In this document: positions 16,591 through 25,855 of the stretch, piece by piece
How positions within the stretch are numbered: position 1 is the stretch's first letter
How the letters are laid out: each line of letters opens with the position of its first letter
DNA from: Mumia quercus
GTDB taxonomy: Bacteria > Actinomycetota > Actinomycetes > Propionibacteriales > Nocardioidaceae
Direction of reading: 5' to 3'
DNA length: 64,000 nt
NCBI RefSeq assembly: GCF_025506335.1
Contig: NZ_JANZYO010000004.1
Coordinates: 523,129-587,128 of the forward strand
Program-made: the position numbers and the translations under genes
The notes under the pieces: generated by a model
What the model was told of the DNA's origin: nothing
What the model saw: the letters and a program-made list of their open reading frames with translations, nothing else
Database searches by the model: none

Positions 16591-19086
16591 TCAGGGGTGC
16601 GGGACGGTGGCGGTGATGACGGAGCCGTCGGCGCGGCGGACGCCCTCGAGCGGCCCGGGGCCCGGGGTGCCGGGCAGCAGCGGGCCCTGGTCCTCGAGCG
16701 GGACGACGACCGGCTCGGCAGCCGTGACGTGCACGATCTTGCCGCGTACGGAGAACTTCGCGCCGGCGCCTTCCTCGACGGTCAGCTCGACGGAGTCGGC
16801 GGTGACGCGAACGCGGATCCGGCTCTTCTTGATCGTCAGCCGGAAGACGAGCTCGTCCCACGCCGCGGGCAGCCGCGGGTCGATCGAGAACTCGCCGTTG
16901 TAGTCCCGGAAACCACCGAACCCGTTCGCCAGCGCACCCCACACCCCGCCGGTCGACGCGACGTGGACGCCGTCGGAGGCGTTGCCGTGCAGGTCGGCCA
17001 GGTCGACGTACAGCGCCTCGGTGAAGTACCGCACCGCGAGGTCCGAGTAGCCCACCTCCGCCGCGATCAGCGCCTGGACGACCGCCGACAGCGTGGAGTC
17101 ACCGGTCGTGATCGGGTCGTAGTACTCGAAGTCGCTGCGCTTCTGCTCGGTCGTGAACTGGTCGCCCTGCAGATAGAGCGCGAGCACGACGTCGGCCTGC
17201 TTGAGCACCTGGAACCGGTAGATCACCAGCGGGTGGTAGTGCAGCAGCAGCGGCCGCTTGTCCCGCGGCGTGTGCGCGAGGTCCCACACCTCGCGCTCCA
17301 GGAAGTGCGAGTCCTGCGGGTGGATCCCGAGGTGCTCGTCGTACGGGATCGCCATCGCCTCGGCGGCGCGCTCCCACTCCTCGACCTCGTTGCTGTCGAG
17401 CCGCAGCCGCGCCACCATCCGGCTGTACGCCTGCGGCCACGCCCGCTCGAGCTCGCGTACGGCCCGCGCGGCGCGACGGAGGTTGAACCGCGCCATCACG
17501 TTCGTGAACAGGTTGTCGTTCACGACGGTCGTGTACTCGTCGGGTCCGGTGACGCCGTGGATGTGGAACGAGCCGCGCCCCTCGCTGCGCCAGAATCCGA
17601 GGTCGGTCCACAGGCGTGCCGTCTCGACGAGGATGTCGACCGCCTCGCGCATGAGGAAGTCGGTGTCGCCGGTCGCGTCCACGTAGCGGCTCAAGGCGTA
17701 CGAGATGTCGGCGTCGATGTGGTACTGCGCCGTGCCGGCGGCGTAGTACGCCGACGCCTCCTCGCCGTTGATCGTCCGCCACGGGAAGAGCGCCCCGCGG
17801 TTGGAGAGGTCGCGCGCGCGACGCCTCGCGGCGGGCAGCATGTTGTAGCGGAAGCGCAACGCGGCTCGGGCGAGCTGCGGGTACACGTACGTGAGGAACG
17901 GCAGGACGTAGATCTCGGTGTCCCAGAAGTAGTGGCCGCCGTACCCGGAGCCGGTGACGCCCTTCGCCGGGATGCCTGCCCCCTCGGCGCGGGCCGACGC
18001 CTGCGCGACCTGGAAGAGGTTCCAGCGCATGGCCTGCTGCAGGGCGGGCTGTCCGCCGATGGTGACGTCGGCGCGTGCCCAGTAGTCGGCCAGCCACGAC
18101 TTCTGGTCGTCGAACTGACGCTCGAGTCCTTCAGCCTTCACGCGGTCGAGGGTGCGGCGACACCGGTCGAGCAGCTCACGGGCAGGGACGCCGCGAGAGG
18201 TGTGGTACGAGGCGACCTTGGTGAGGCGGACGGGGTTCCCCGGCTGCGCGTCGATCTGGTACGCGACCTTCGCCATGTCCTCGTCGATGTGCACGCTGCG
18301 CTGGTGCGGGTCGACGGTCTCGAGGACGTGGTCGGCGGCGACGCCGAGCGTCATGCCGGACTCGGCGGCCTTGTAGCCGAGCATCACGCGACCGAGGTCC
18401 TCCACGGCCTCGTGGATCTGCGGCAGGAGCACGCGGCGCCCGAACCGCTCGGCCTTGCGCGGGTCCGCGCCTTCGCCCATGGCGGCCGAGCGGACGTGGT
18501 ACTCGTCCTCGCCGTCCTGGCGGTTGAGGATCTGCGACGACAGCGTGATCGGTGCCGCGGCGTCGAGGAGCGTGACCTCGAACGTCATCACGGCGAGGTG
18601 GCGCTGGGTGAACGAGACCATGCGCTGGGACTTGATCCGTACGCGCTTGCCTGCAGGCGTGCGCCACACGATCTCTCGGCACAGCACCCCCGTACGGAAG
18701 TCGAGCGTGCGTTCGTAGTCGATGAGGTCGGCGACCGGCAGCAGCAGCGGCTCGTCGTCGATGTAGAGCCGGATGACCTTCACGTCGGGCGCGTTGACGA
18801 TCGTCTGCCCGACCCGCGCGAAGCCGAACGCCTCCTCCGCGTGGTTGATCTTCCAGGTCTCGTGGAAGCCGTTCACGAACGTGCCGTGCGTGTGCGACTC
18901 GCGGCCTTCCTCGACGTTGCCCCGCATGCCGAGGTAGCCGTTGCCGACGGCGAACAACGTCTCCGTACGCCCGAGGTCCTCGGAGCTGAAGAACCGCTCG
19001 GACAGTCGCCACTCGTCGATCGGCCAGCGGTGCCGGTCGAGGTAGTCGGAGACCGGGCGGGGCGTGTCGCGAGGAACGGGGCTCAT
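16591..19086 (-). CDS. Glycoside hydrolase family 65 disaccharide phosphorylase
   Basis: 831 residues, the usual GH65 length. N-terminal beta-sandwich (ETLFAVGNGYLGMRGN is a GH65 hallmark), then an (alpha/alpha)6 barrel with GYGGHYFWDTEIYVLPFL and HIHGVTGPDEYTTVVNDN, where the Glu of GPDEY is the general acid. GDSTLSAVVQALIA and HVASTGGVWGALANGFGG are typical phosphorylase stretches. The family splits maltose, trehalose or kojibiose with phosphate to glucose and beta-glucose 1-phosphate. Its ATG overlaps the stop of a beta-phosphoglucomutase-like gene, which supports a phosphorylase role. Which disaccharide is used is not resolved. Cytosolic. Confidence 0.9.
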   Translation of the reverse strand: MSPVPRDTPRPVSDYLDRHRWPIDEWRLSERFFSSEDLGRTETLFAVGNGYLGMRGNVEEGRESHTHGTFVNGFHETWKINHAEEAFGFARVGQTIVNAPDVKVIRLYIDDEPLLLPVADLIDYERTLDFRTGVLCREIVWRTPAGKRVRIKSQRMVSFTQRHLAVMTFEVTLLDAAAPITLSSQILNRQDGEDEYHVRSAAMGEGADPRKAERFGRRVLLPQIHEAVEDLGRVMLGYKAAESGMTLGVAADHVLETVDPHQRSVHIDEDMAKVAYQIDAQPGNPVRLTKVASYHTSRGVPARELLDRCRRTLDRVKAEGLERQFDDQKSWLADYWARADVTIGGQPALQQAMRWNLFQVAQASARAEGAGIPAKGVTGSGYGGHYFWDTEIYVLPFLTYVYPQLARAALRFRYNMLPAARRRARDLSNRGALFPWRTINGEEASAYYAAGTAQYHIDADISYALSRYVDATGDTDFLMREAVDILVETARLWTDLGFWRSEGRGSFHIHGVTGPDEYTTVVNDNLFTNVMARFNLRRAARAVRELERAWPQAYSRMVARLRLDSNEVEEWERAAEAMAIPYDEHLGIHPQDSHFLEREVWDLAHTPRDKRPLLLHYHPLVIYRFQVLKQADVVLALYLQGDQFTTEQKRSDFEYYDPITTGDSTLSAVVQALIAAEVGYSDLAVRYFTEALYVDLADLHGNASDGVHVASTGGVWGALANGFGGFRDYNGEFSIDPRLPAAWDELVFRLTIKKSRIRVRVTADSVELTVEEGAGAKFSVRGKIVHVTAAEPVVVPLEDQGPLLPGTPGPGPLEGVRRADGSVITATVPHP

Positions 19087-19811
19087 ACGAGCTCACCCAG
19101 GTCGGCGACGACCACGTCGGCGCCGTGGTCGAGGAGGGTCTGGCGTCCGGCGCCGCGGTCGACGCCGATGACGAGCCCGAAGTCGCCCGCCGCGCCCGCC
19201 TGCACTCCCGACACCGCGTCCTCGATGACGATCGCGTGGGCGTCGTCGGTCCCGAGCTGCTTCGCGGCGAACGCGTACGTGTCGGGTGCGGGCTTGCCCG
19301 GGAGCCCGTGGTCGAGCGCGACGGCACCGTCGACGACGACCGGGAACCGGTCGGCGATGCCGGCTGCGGCCAGCACGGCGGGGGCGTTGACCGAGCTCGA
19401 CACGACGGCGAGGCCGATCGGCAGGGTGGCGAGGTGGTCGAGGAGCGCGACGGAGCCCGGGTACGCGGCGACGCCGTGCGCGGCGAGCTCGTGCTCGAAC
19501 TCGGCGTTCTTGCGGTTGCCGAGCCCGCACACCGTCTCGGCGGTCGGTGGGTCGCTCGGGTCGCCCTCGGGCAGCGTCACGCCCCGCGAGGCAAGGAGCG
19601 TGCGGACGCCGTCGTAGCGGGGCTTGCCGTCGACGTACGCGAAGTAGTCCGCGTCGGTGTAGGGAGGTGAGATCTGGTGCGCGCTCAGATAGGACGTGAA
19701 GAGCGCGGCCCAGGCGCGCATGTGCACCTCGGCAGTGGGGGTCAGAACCCCGTCGAGATCGAAGAGGGCAGCGTCGTAGTCGGCCCATCGGACCAGTGCG
19801 GACTCGGTCAC
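19083..19811 (-). CDS. Beta-phosphoglucomutase-like HAD hydrolase
   Basis: 242 residues from a GTG at 19811. HAD subfamily IA: motif I FDLDGVLTPTAEVH, motif II VVSSSVNAPAVL, Lys in HGLPGKPAPDTYAFAAK, motif IV IVIEDAVSGVQAGAAG. The DLDGVLTxTxxxH form and the small helical cap fit beta-phosphoglucomutase, which converts beta-glucose 1-phosphate to glucose 6-phosphate. Its stop overlaps the GH65 start (ATGA), so the pair forms a complete phosphorolytic route for an alpha-glucosyl disaccharide. No strong ribosome site is visible at the GTG. Confidence 0.87.
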   Translation of the reverse strand: MTESALVRWADYDAALFDLDGVLTPTAEVHMRAWAALFTSYLSAHQISPPYTDADYFAYVDGKPRYDGVRTLLASRGVTLPEGDPSDPPTAETVCGLGNRKNAEFEHELAAHGVAAYPGSVALLDHLATLPIGLAVVSSSVNAPAVLAAAGIADRFPVVVDGAVALDHGLPGKPAPDTYAFAAKQLGTDDAHAIVIEDAVSGVQAGAAGDFGLVIGVDRGAGRQTLLDHGADVVVADLGELV

Positions 19812-19855
19812 CCTTCGAGGGTATGGGGTCGGCGCTCCAGGTGTGCGACGTGTCG

Positions 19856-19898
19856 GCCGAATCGGGGGGCCACGGAGAAATCTGTGGCCGATTCCGGC
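19856..19898. promoter_or_regulatory. Long imperfect dyad in divergent promoter region
   Basis: GGCCAC and GTGGCC flank a 10-base AT-richer loop (GGAGAAATCT). Outside them GCCGAATCGG and CCGATTCCGGC extend the symmetry with a small bulge. It sits 45 bases upstream of the beta-phosphoglucomutase start and could be an operator for the disaccharide operon. Confidence 0.4.
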
Positions 19899-19927
19899 AT
19901 CTCGGCCCATGCTGTATCGCTGCGTGT

Positions 19928-19949
19928 CACACTGAGTTAACTCGGTGTG
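19928..19949. promoter_or_regulatory. 22-bp operator-like palindrome upstream of the large secreted gene
   Basis: CACAC, one base, GAGTTAACTC, one base, GTGTG: a near-perfect 22-bp palindrome with only the single T/G pair unmatched. It lies 39 bases before the ATG at 19989 in the divergent intergenic region. A HpaI-like GTTAAC centre in such a GC-rich genome stands out. Confidence 0.5.
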
Positions 19950-19988
19950 ATCTGAGATACACCTTTGCGATTCTCTGGAGGGAGAACG

Positions 19989-22835
19989 ATGAAGCATGCC
20001 CCAGTGACGGCGAGAGGCCGTCGCGTGGTCGGCCCCGTCACCGCAGGAGCCCTCGTCGCCGGAACGCTGAGCGCGTTCGGCCTGGCGGCCGCAGCACCAG
20101 CAGCAGCGGCGACGGACCTGGCGAAGGACTACAACTACAAGTGCAACGTCGACGCGGCCGGCCTACCGCTGGGCGTGAAGGACGTCGGTGTCCACGCTGC
20201 GGTCGAGGTCCCTGACTCCGTCGCCCCTGGCGAGACGATCCCCGCGCGCAAGACCCAGATCACGCTGACGATGCCGGAGGACCTGCGCGCCCCCACCGTC
20301 GGCCTGCTCGGCGCGAAGACCGCGGGCGGCAAGTCGACGGACGCGTCGATCACGATCACCGCGCCAGGTGTGAGCGATCCGCTGGTCGTTCCGATCGGCA
20401 ATCTGGCGGCGCCGCAGACGGACGTCCCGACGGCGCCCAACGCTCTGTGGAAGATCCCCACCGAGGGCGACGTCCCGGCGATCACTGTGCCCGCCGGCGC
20501 GACCGAGGCGGCCACGCTGCGGATGCCGACTCGTTTCAACATCGCCGCCACGCTCGTGCAGGCCAACGGCACCATCGTCGGCGGGGAGGGCGCGGTCAAG
20601 CTGGCCTGTGACCTCGACGCCGCTGGGCCGAACGGAGACGGCGTCTTCGGCGCCATCCCCATCGCTGCGCCTACCAACCAGCCGCCGGTCGCGCGCGACG
20701 TCACGGTGTCTACGGGCGCGGGCGAGGCCGTCGCCGTGACGCTCGACGCCTCCGACCCGGAGGGCGAGACGCTCACGTACACCACCACCAACCCGAGCAA
20801 CGGCACGCTGAGCGGCGACGCTCCGAACCTCACGTACACGCCCGCCGACGGCTTCGTCGGGACCGACTCGTTCACCTACACCGTCAGCGACGGTGTAGGT
20901 GAGGCGACCGCGACCGTGACCGTGAACGTCGACGGCGGCGCAGGACCGGTCACCACCCAGGACATCGACTGGGAGGATCCGGTGCACCGCGGCACATTCG
21001 CGGACCTGACCAAGATCACGCTGGCCGGCAGTGGCGGCGAGGGCACCCTCACGTACAAGCTGGGTGCGCTCACCGGCCCGAACGGCGGCAGCAACGTGTG
21101 GTTGTCGGTCGCGGGCAAGGTCGCGACGATCCAGGTCTCGGAGGACGCTGGCGTCGGCGACTACAGCTTCAACTACACCGCGACCGACGAGGCCGGCCAG
21201 TCGAGCACCTCGACGGTGCGGTTCACCGTGGTCAACGCCGTCCCCCTCGTCGCGGATCGTACGTTCACCACGACGAAGGACAAGCCGTTCGACGGGTGGC
21301 CCTGGGCGCGGGACCTCGACTCCAACGGCCCGTTCGTCTGGAACACCCCCGAGACCCGGTTCACGTACGGGACGCCGCAGCACGGCACGATCAGGGACTT
21401 CTTCACCGCCGACGACAACCCGGCGAGCCCGGACTCCCAGTTCGCGGCGATCAAGCACAAGTACACCTACGTGCCGGACCCGGGCTTCGTCGGGACCGAC
21501 TCCTTCACGGTGACGATGACCGACAAGACCGGGGACTCGACGACGGGGACGGTGACGATCAATGTCGTCGAGCCCCCGAAGCCTGCGGCGGGCGTCCTGA
21601 ACGACGTCCGGTACCGGTGCGAGTACGCGATCCGCACCGGCCCCGACGGGATGCCGACGACCGATCCGTCGGCTCCGATCGACCCGTCGCTGAGCGATCT
21701 CGTCGGCGCCATCATGGGCGGCGACGCCACGTTCCGCGTGGACGTGAAGGCCCACATGCCCCAGCAGCTGAAGCCGGGCGAGAAGTTCACCGTTCCCGAC
21801 ACCGACATCACCCTGAAGATGGCCCAGCCGATGGCGGAACTTCTCGCGGGCACCGACTTCAGCACGTCGCAGCCCGGCGAGTACCCGCCTCTCGACGAGA
21901 CAGGGTTCGGCCAGACGGCCGTTGCCGGTCAGGCGACCGCGACGGCGGTGTTCACCGAGACGGCGACCGGACGGACGTACGAGCTGCCGATGTCGGACCT
22001 CGAGTCCGCCGACGTGCCGATGTCGCTGCCGGTGCCCGCCGACGGCGTCGCGATCCCGGTGAAGGGCGGCCTGCCCGAGCTGACGGCACCGACGTCGGGT
22101 GCGCTCGAGGTCTCGATGCCGAAGAAGATGTTCATCAACTCCGTCCTCACGCCCGGCGTGCTCGGCGGGTTCATCCAGGCTGTCGGGCTCGACTGCACCG
22201 CGATGGACGGTGAGGCGCTGACGATCGGCAGCATCGAGGTCAGCGACGAGCCCAGCACGCCGGCGCCGGTGGCGTCGTCGGTCAAGGCGTCGGCGGCGAC
22301 GGCACGCTACGGCATCTCGCCGCGCGTGAACGTCGTGGTCTCGCCCGGCAAGGCCGGAGGCAAGGTCGAGGTCCGTCAGGGCAGCAGGCTGCTCGCCCGT
22401 ACGACGGTCGTCAACGGCCGCACCACGGTCACCCTGCCCCGTACGGCGCTGAAGCCGGGGACGCACACCCTGTCGGTGCGCTACCTCGGTGACGCGTCCA
22501 CCAAGCCGTCGTCGACGTCGCTTCGCCTGAAGGTCGTCAAGGCGAAGGCATCCGTGGCCGCGAAGGTGACGACCAAGAAGGTCGTGGCCGGCAAGACGCG
22601 TGCCAAGGTGCGGGTGACGGTGAAGGCCAGCGGCTTCACGCCGTCCGGCAAGGTCGCGGTCTACCACCGCGGCAAGAAGGTCGGCACCGCGACGCTGCGT
22701 AAGAACGGCAGCGTGGTCGTCCGTCTCAAGAAGCTGCCGAAGGCAGGCAAGGGCACGCTGAAGGTGCGCTACCTCGGCAACGCCACGACCGGTGCTGCGA
22801 CCAAGACCATCAAGGTCTCGGTGAAGCGGCGCTGA
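19989..22835 (+). CDS. Large secreted multidomain DUF6801-like/Ig-like surface protein
   Basis: 948 residues from ATG 19989 (GGAGGGAG upstream). Signal peptide ends APAAAA near residue 41. Residues about 48-225 are a DUF6801-like domain (YNYKCNVDAAGLPLG to KLACDL). About 228-315 is a cadherin-like/Big_9 Ig repeat (GFVGTDSFTYTVSDG), and about 320-535 holds two more beta-sandwich repeats, the last with GFVGTDSFTVTMTDK. A second Cys-bounded DUF6801-like domain follows (about 540-755), then two Lys-rich bacterial Ig-like repeats (about 765-948). No LPXTG or lipobox. Paralogue of the gene at 15239 with extra modules. Probably an adhesive or structural surface protein held by its basic tail. Confidence 0.85.
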   Translation: MKHAPVTARGRRVVGPVTAGALVAGTLSAFGLAAAAPAAAATDLAKDYNYKCNVDAAGLPLGVKDVGVHAAVEVPDSVAPGETIPARKTQITLTMPEDLRAPTVGLLGAKTAGGKSTDASITITAPGVSDPLVVPIGNLAAPQTDVPTAPNALWKIPTEGDVPAITVPAGATEAATLRMPTRFNIAATLVQANGTIVGGEGAVKLACDLDAAGPNGDGVFGAIPIAAPTNQPPVARDVTVSTGAGEAVAVTLDASDPEGETLTYTTTNPSNGTLSGDAPNLTYTPADGFVGTDSFTYTVSDGVGEATATVTVNVDGGAGPVTTQDIDWEDPVHRGTFADLTKITLAGSGGEGTLTYKLGALTGPNGGSNVWLSVAGKVATIQVSEDAGVGDYSFNYTATDEAGQSSTSTVRFTVVNAVPLVADRTFTTTKDKPFDGWPWARDLDSNGPFVWNTPETRFTYGTPQHGTIRDFFTADDNPASPDSQFAAIKHKYTYVPDPGFVGTDSFTVTMTDKTGDSTTGTVTINVVEPPKPAAGVLNDVRYRCEYAIRTGPDGMPTTDPSAPIDPSLSDLVGAIMGGDATFRVDVKAHMPQQLKPGEKFTVPDTDITLKMAQPMAELLAGTDFSTSQPGEYPPLDETGFGQTAVAGQATATAVFTETATGRTYELPMSDLESADVPMSLPVPADGVAIPVKGGLPELTAPTSGALEVSMPKKMFINSVLTPGVLGGFIQAVGLDCTAMDGEALTIGSIEVSDEPSTPAPVASSVKASAATARYGISPRVNVVVSPGKAGGKVEVRQGSRLLARTTVVNGRTTVTLPRTALKPGTHTLSVRYLGDASTKPSSTSLRLKVVKAKASVAAKVTTKKVVAGKTRAKVRVTVKASGFTPSGKVAVYHRGKKVGTATLRKNGSVVVRLKKLPKAGKGTLKVRYLGNATTGAATKTIKVSVKRR

Positions 22836-22844
22836 TCAAGCGTC

Positions 22845-22874
22845 GGCGCCGCCCGTCCCCCGACGGGCGGCGCC
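22845..22874. terminator. Strong hairpin after the large secreted gene
   Basis: GGCGCCGCCCGTC and GACGGGCGGCGCC form a perfect 13-bp stem with a 4-base C loop, ten bases after the stop at 22835. No T-run. Confidence 0.7.
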
Positions 22875-22929
22875 GCACGAGGCGGTCACGGACTCACCCT
22901 CACGAGGCCGGGACCGCCGCCGCACAACG

Positions 22930-22968
22930 CTGAGGCCTCGGTCCCTCCCTCCGGGATCGAGGCCTCAG
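22930..22968. terminator. Second hairpin, terminator of the dehydrogenase operon
   Basis: CTGAGGCCTCG and CGAGGCCTCAG form a perfect 11-bp stem around a loop that can itself pair partly. It lies 14 bases after the minus-strand stop at 22982 and faces the stem at 22845-22874, making a double terminator between convergent genes. Confidence 0.65.
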
Positions 22969-22981
22969 TCGTGCACGGGGA

Positions 22982-24184
22982 CTAGCGGAACGCCGGCTGG
23001 CCCGTGAGCGCCTGGCCGAGCACCAGCGTGTGCATCTCGGTGGTCCCCTCGTACGTGAGGACGGACTCGAGGTTGTTCATGTGGCGGATGACGGGGTACT
23101 CCAGCGAGATGCCGTTGGCGCCCAGGATCGTACGGGCGGTGCGGCAGATCTCCAGCGCCTCACGGACGTTGTTGAGCTTGCCCATGCTCACCTGCTCGGG
23201 ACGGAGCGTGCCGGCGTCCTTGCGTCGGCCGAGGTGCAGCGCGAGCAGGACACCCTTGGCGTACTCGAGCGCCATGTCGGCGAGCTTCTGCTGGGTCAGC
23301 TGGAACCCGCTGATGGGGCGGCCGAACTGCTCCCGCTCGCCTGCGTACGCGAGCGCGGCCTCGTACGAGGAGCGCGCCGCGCCCATCGCGCCCCAGACGA
23401 TCCCGTATCGCGCCTCGTTGAGGCACGACAGCGGGCCACGGAGGCCGGTGGCTTCGGGCAGGACCGCGTCGCTGGGCAGGCGGACCTCGTCGAGCACGAT
23501 CTCGCCCGTGACCGAGGCGCGCAGCGACAGCTTGTGCAGGATCTCGGGCGCGGAGAACCCGGGCGTACGGGTCGGGACGACGAACCCACGGACGTCCGCC
23601 GGGTCGTCGCTGGTCTGGGCCCACACGACGGCGACGTCGGCCACCGGCGCGTTCGTGATCCACATCTTGCGGCCGTTGAGGATCCAGTCGCCCCCGGCGT
23701 CGCGGCGGGCGCGGGTGCGCATGCTGCCGGGGTCGGAGCCGTGGTCGGGCTCGGTCAGGCCGAAGCAGCCGATCGCCTCGCCCGCGGCCATGCGCGGGAG
23801 CCACGTCTCCTTGTGCTCCTCGCTGCCGAAGCGCCAGATCGCGTACATCGCGAGCGAGCCCTGCACCGACACCAGCGAGCGAAGCCCGGAGTCGGACGCC
23901 TCGAGCTCGAGGCACGCGAGGCCGTACTCGGTCGCACTCATCCCGGCGCAGCCGTAGCCCTCGAGGTGCATCCCGAGGACGCCGAGCGCGCCGAGCTCCT
24001 TGGCGAGCCCGCGGATGTCAGGGATCGCGCCGCGCTCGAACCAGTCGGCGACGTACGGGTCGACCCGCTCGGCGCACAGGTGACGCACCGAGTCACGGAC
24101 CGACAGCTCGTCCGCGCTCAGGAGGTCGTCGATCCCGGCCGGGTCGTGGGGGTTGAAGGCGGGGCGGGAGGAGGTGGCGGTCAT
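22982..24184 (-). CDS. Acyl-CoA dehydrogenase, glutaryl-CoA dehydrogenase-like
   Basis: 400 residues. It has the three-part acyl-CoA dehydrogenase fold: GCFGLTEPDHGSDPGSM (FAD/substrate loop), WILNGRKMWITNAPVADV, and the catalytic-base loop YEGTTEMHTLVLGQALTG near the C-terminus. ERGAIPDIRGLAKELGALGVLGMHLEGYGCAGMSATEYGL-like spacing and the GRPISGFQLTQQKLADM stretch are closest to glutaryl-CoA dehydrogenase as I know it, which oxidatively decarboxylates glutaryl-CoA to crotonyl-CoA. The ATG overlaps the upstream aldehyde dehydrogenase stop (ATGA). The substrate is inferred from these motifs plus neighbours. Confidence 0.85.
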   Translation of the reverse strand: MTATSSRPAFNPHDPAGIDDLLSADELSVRDSVRHLCAERVDPYVADWFERGAIPDIRGLAKELGALGVLGMHLEGYGCAGMSATEYGLACLELEASDSGLRSLVSVQGSLAMYAIWRFGSEEHKETWLPRMAAGEAIGCFGLTEPDHGSDPGSMRTRARRDAGGDWILNGRKMWITNAPVADVAVVWAQTSDDPADVRGFVVPTRTPGFSAPEILHKLSLRASVTGEIVLDEVRLPSDAVLPEATGLRGPLSCLNEARYGIVWGAMGAARSSYEAALAYAGEREQFGRPISGFQLTQQKLADMALEYAKGVLLALHLGRRKDAGTLRPEQVSMGKLNNVREALEICRTARTILGANGISLEYPVIRHMNNLESVLTYEGTTEMHTLVLGQALTGQPAFR

Positions 24185-25710
24185 GGACCTTCCTTCGTGG
24201 GCGGCTGCGCGTCGGTGGGCAGGGTGAGGCGTCCGTCGACACGGCGCGGGATGCCCCACGGGTTGTCGTCGCGCAGCGGAGCGGGCAGGGCCGACTCCGG
24301 GACGGACTGGTAGGTGACCGGGCGGGTGAACCGGCTGAGTGCGGCGGCACCGACCGACGTCGCCGTCGGGTCGGAGGTGGCGGGCCAGGGGCCGCCGTGG
24401 TGCTGGGCCCAGGTGTACGCGACGCCGGTCGGGAAGTCGCCGACGGTGACGCGTCCGGCCTTCGTCGTGAGCTGCGCGAGGACGCCCGGCAGGTCGGGAT
24501 CGGACTCGTCGGCAGCCATCACGGCAGCGGCGAGGGTGCCCTGCAGGGACTCGACCGCACGCGCGAGCGCCTCGGTGTCGTCGTACTCGGCGACGAGCGC
24601 GACGGGGCCGAAGCACTCTTCGAGCAGGCGGCTGCCGGACTGCAGCGCGTCGAGCGGCACGGACAGGACGGTGGACGCGACGGACCAGCCGGCGTCGGGG
24701 CCGTCGACGGACGCGACGACCTCGGCACCGGCGTCGACGAGCTCGGCCACGCCCGTACGCGCCGCCTCGGCGATGCCTTCGGTGAGCGACCAGCCCTGGG
24801 GTGCCGCCTCGCGGAGCGCGTCGGCGACCGCACGGGCGGCGTCGGAGCCGCGCGGCGCGAGCATCAGGCCGGGCTTGGTGCAGAACTGGCCGGCGCCGAG
24901 CGTGAACGACCCGACGAACCCGGACGCGATCTCGGCGAGCCGCGCCTCGGCAGCGGCGCCGGTGACCACGACCGGGTTGACGGTGCCCATCTCGGCGAAC
25001 ACCGGGATCGGGACGGGGCGTCGTTCGGCCGCGTCGCGCAACGCCATGCCCGCGCGCTGCGAGCCGGTGAACGCGACGGCCGTGATCTGCGGCGCCTCGA
25101 CGAGCCGTACGCCGGCGTCGAAGCCGTGCACGATCCCGAAGACGCCGTCCGGCGCACCGGCCTCGCGCAGCGCGTCGGTCGCCAGGGCCCCGAGCCGCTG
25201 GCTGAGCAGCGGGTGCGCGGGGTGCCCCTTGACGACGACCGGGCAGCCCGCGGCGAGGGCGGACGCGGTGTCGTTGCCCAGCACGCTGAAGGCGAACGGG
25301 AAGTTGCTCGCACCGAAGACCGCCACCGGTCCGCGCGGCACGTTGACGCGGGCGAGCGACGGGTTGGCGCCGGACGCGTGGTCGATCGTGGCGCCGAGGT
25401 ACGAGCCCTCGACCGCCACGTCGGCGTAGAAGCGCAGCTGGCCCGCGGTCCGGGCGACCTCGCCCTCCAGACGAGGTCGCCCGAGCGCGGTCTCGGCGTC
25501 GGCGAGGTCGACGAGCTCGTCGCGTGCCGCCTCGAGGGCGTCGGCGATCGCGCCGGACCACCGCGCCCGCTCCGTCGGCGGCGTCGCGGCCACCTCCACC
25601 GCGCACGCCGCCGCAGCGGTGACGATCGCGTCCACCTCGGCCGTCGGCGTGACGGGCACCTCCCCGTTCGGACGCCCGGTACGCGGGTCGTACGAGACAT
25701 CAACGCTCAT
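24181..25710 (-). CDS. NADP-type aldehyde dehydrogenase, ketoglutarate/glutarate semialdehyde-like
   Basis: 509 residues. The catalytic Cys lies in TLGAGQFCTKPGL and the general-base Glu in PVFAEMGTVNPVVV. GPVAVFGASNFPFAFS and VVVKGHPAHP are marks of the alpha-ketoglutaric semialdehyde dehydrogenase group, which prefers NADP and also takes other short semialdehydes. Its stop overlaps the acyl-CoA dehydrogenase start, so the two are made together. In this neighbourhood it may oxidise glutarate semialdehyde or succinate semialdehyde. ATG 25710 is preceded by a REP-like repeat that separates it from the gabT operon. Confidence 0.86.
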   Translation of the reverse strand: MSVDVSYDPRTGRPNGEVPVTPTAEVDAIVTAAAACAVEVAATPPTERARWSGAIADALEAARDELVDLADAETALGRPRLEGEVARTAGQLRFYADVAVEGSYLGATIDHASGANPSLARVNVPRGPVAVFGASNFPFAFSVLGNDTASALAAGCPVVVKGHPAHPLLSQRLGALATDALREAGAPDGVFGIVHGFDAGVRLVEAPQITAVAFTGSQRAGMALRDAAERRPVPIPVFAEMGTVNPVVVTGAAAEARLAEIASGFVGSFTLGAGQFCTKPGLMLAPRGSDAARAVADALREAAPQGWSLTEGIAEAARTGVAELVDAGAEVVASVDGPDAGWSVASTVLSVPLDALQSGSRLLEECFGPVALVAEYDDTEALARAVESLQGTLAAAVMAADESDPDLPGVLAQLTTKAGRVTVGDFPTGVAYTWAQHHGGPWPATSDPTATSVGAAALSRFTRPVTYQSVPESALPAPLRDDNPWGIPRRVDGRLTLPTDAQPPTKEGP

Positions 25711-25740
25711 CGGCTGTCCCCTCCCGTCCGCCCTGCCTCG

Positions 25741-25842
25741 TTGATCGAGTAGCCCGGAGCGCGAGCGGAGGGCGTATCGAGATCGGTCCTTGGTCTCGAT
25801 ACGCCGACTCCGCTAGCGCTCCGCCGGCTACTCGACCAGCCG
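25741..25842. repeat. REP-like long palindrome (GGTCGAGTAG family), locus 1
   Basis: TGATCGAGTAGCCCGGAGCG begins the left arm; the element continues through GCGTATCGAGA, a short centre and TCTCGATACGCC, and ends GGCTACTCGACCAG. It fills the gap between the aldehyde dehydrogenase start (25710) and the gabT stop (25856). Relatives are at 38760, 40700, 45560, 46089 and 47683. Confidence 0.8.
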
Positions 25843-25855
25843 AGGTTGGGGACGC

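Noticed and set aside
16597..19617. 1006-codon plus-strand frame opposite GH65
   Set aside because: Shadow frame; the GH65 motifs on the minus strand are clear.
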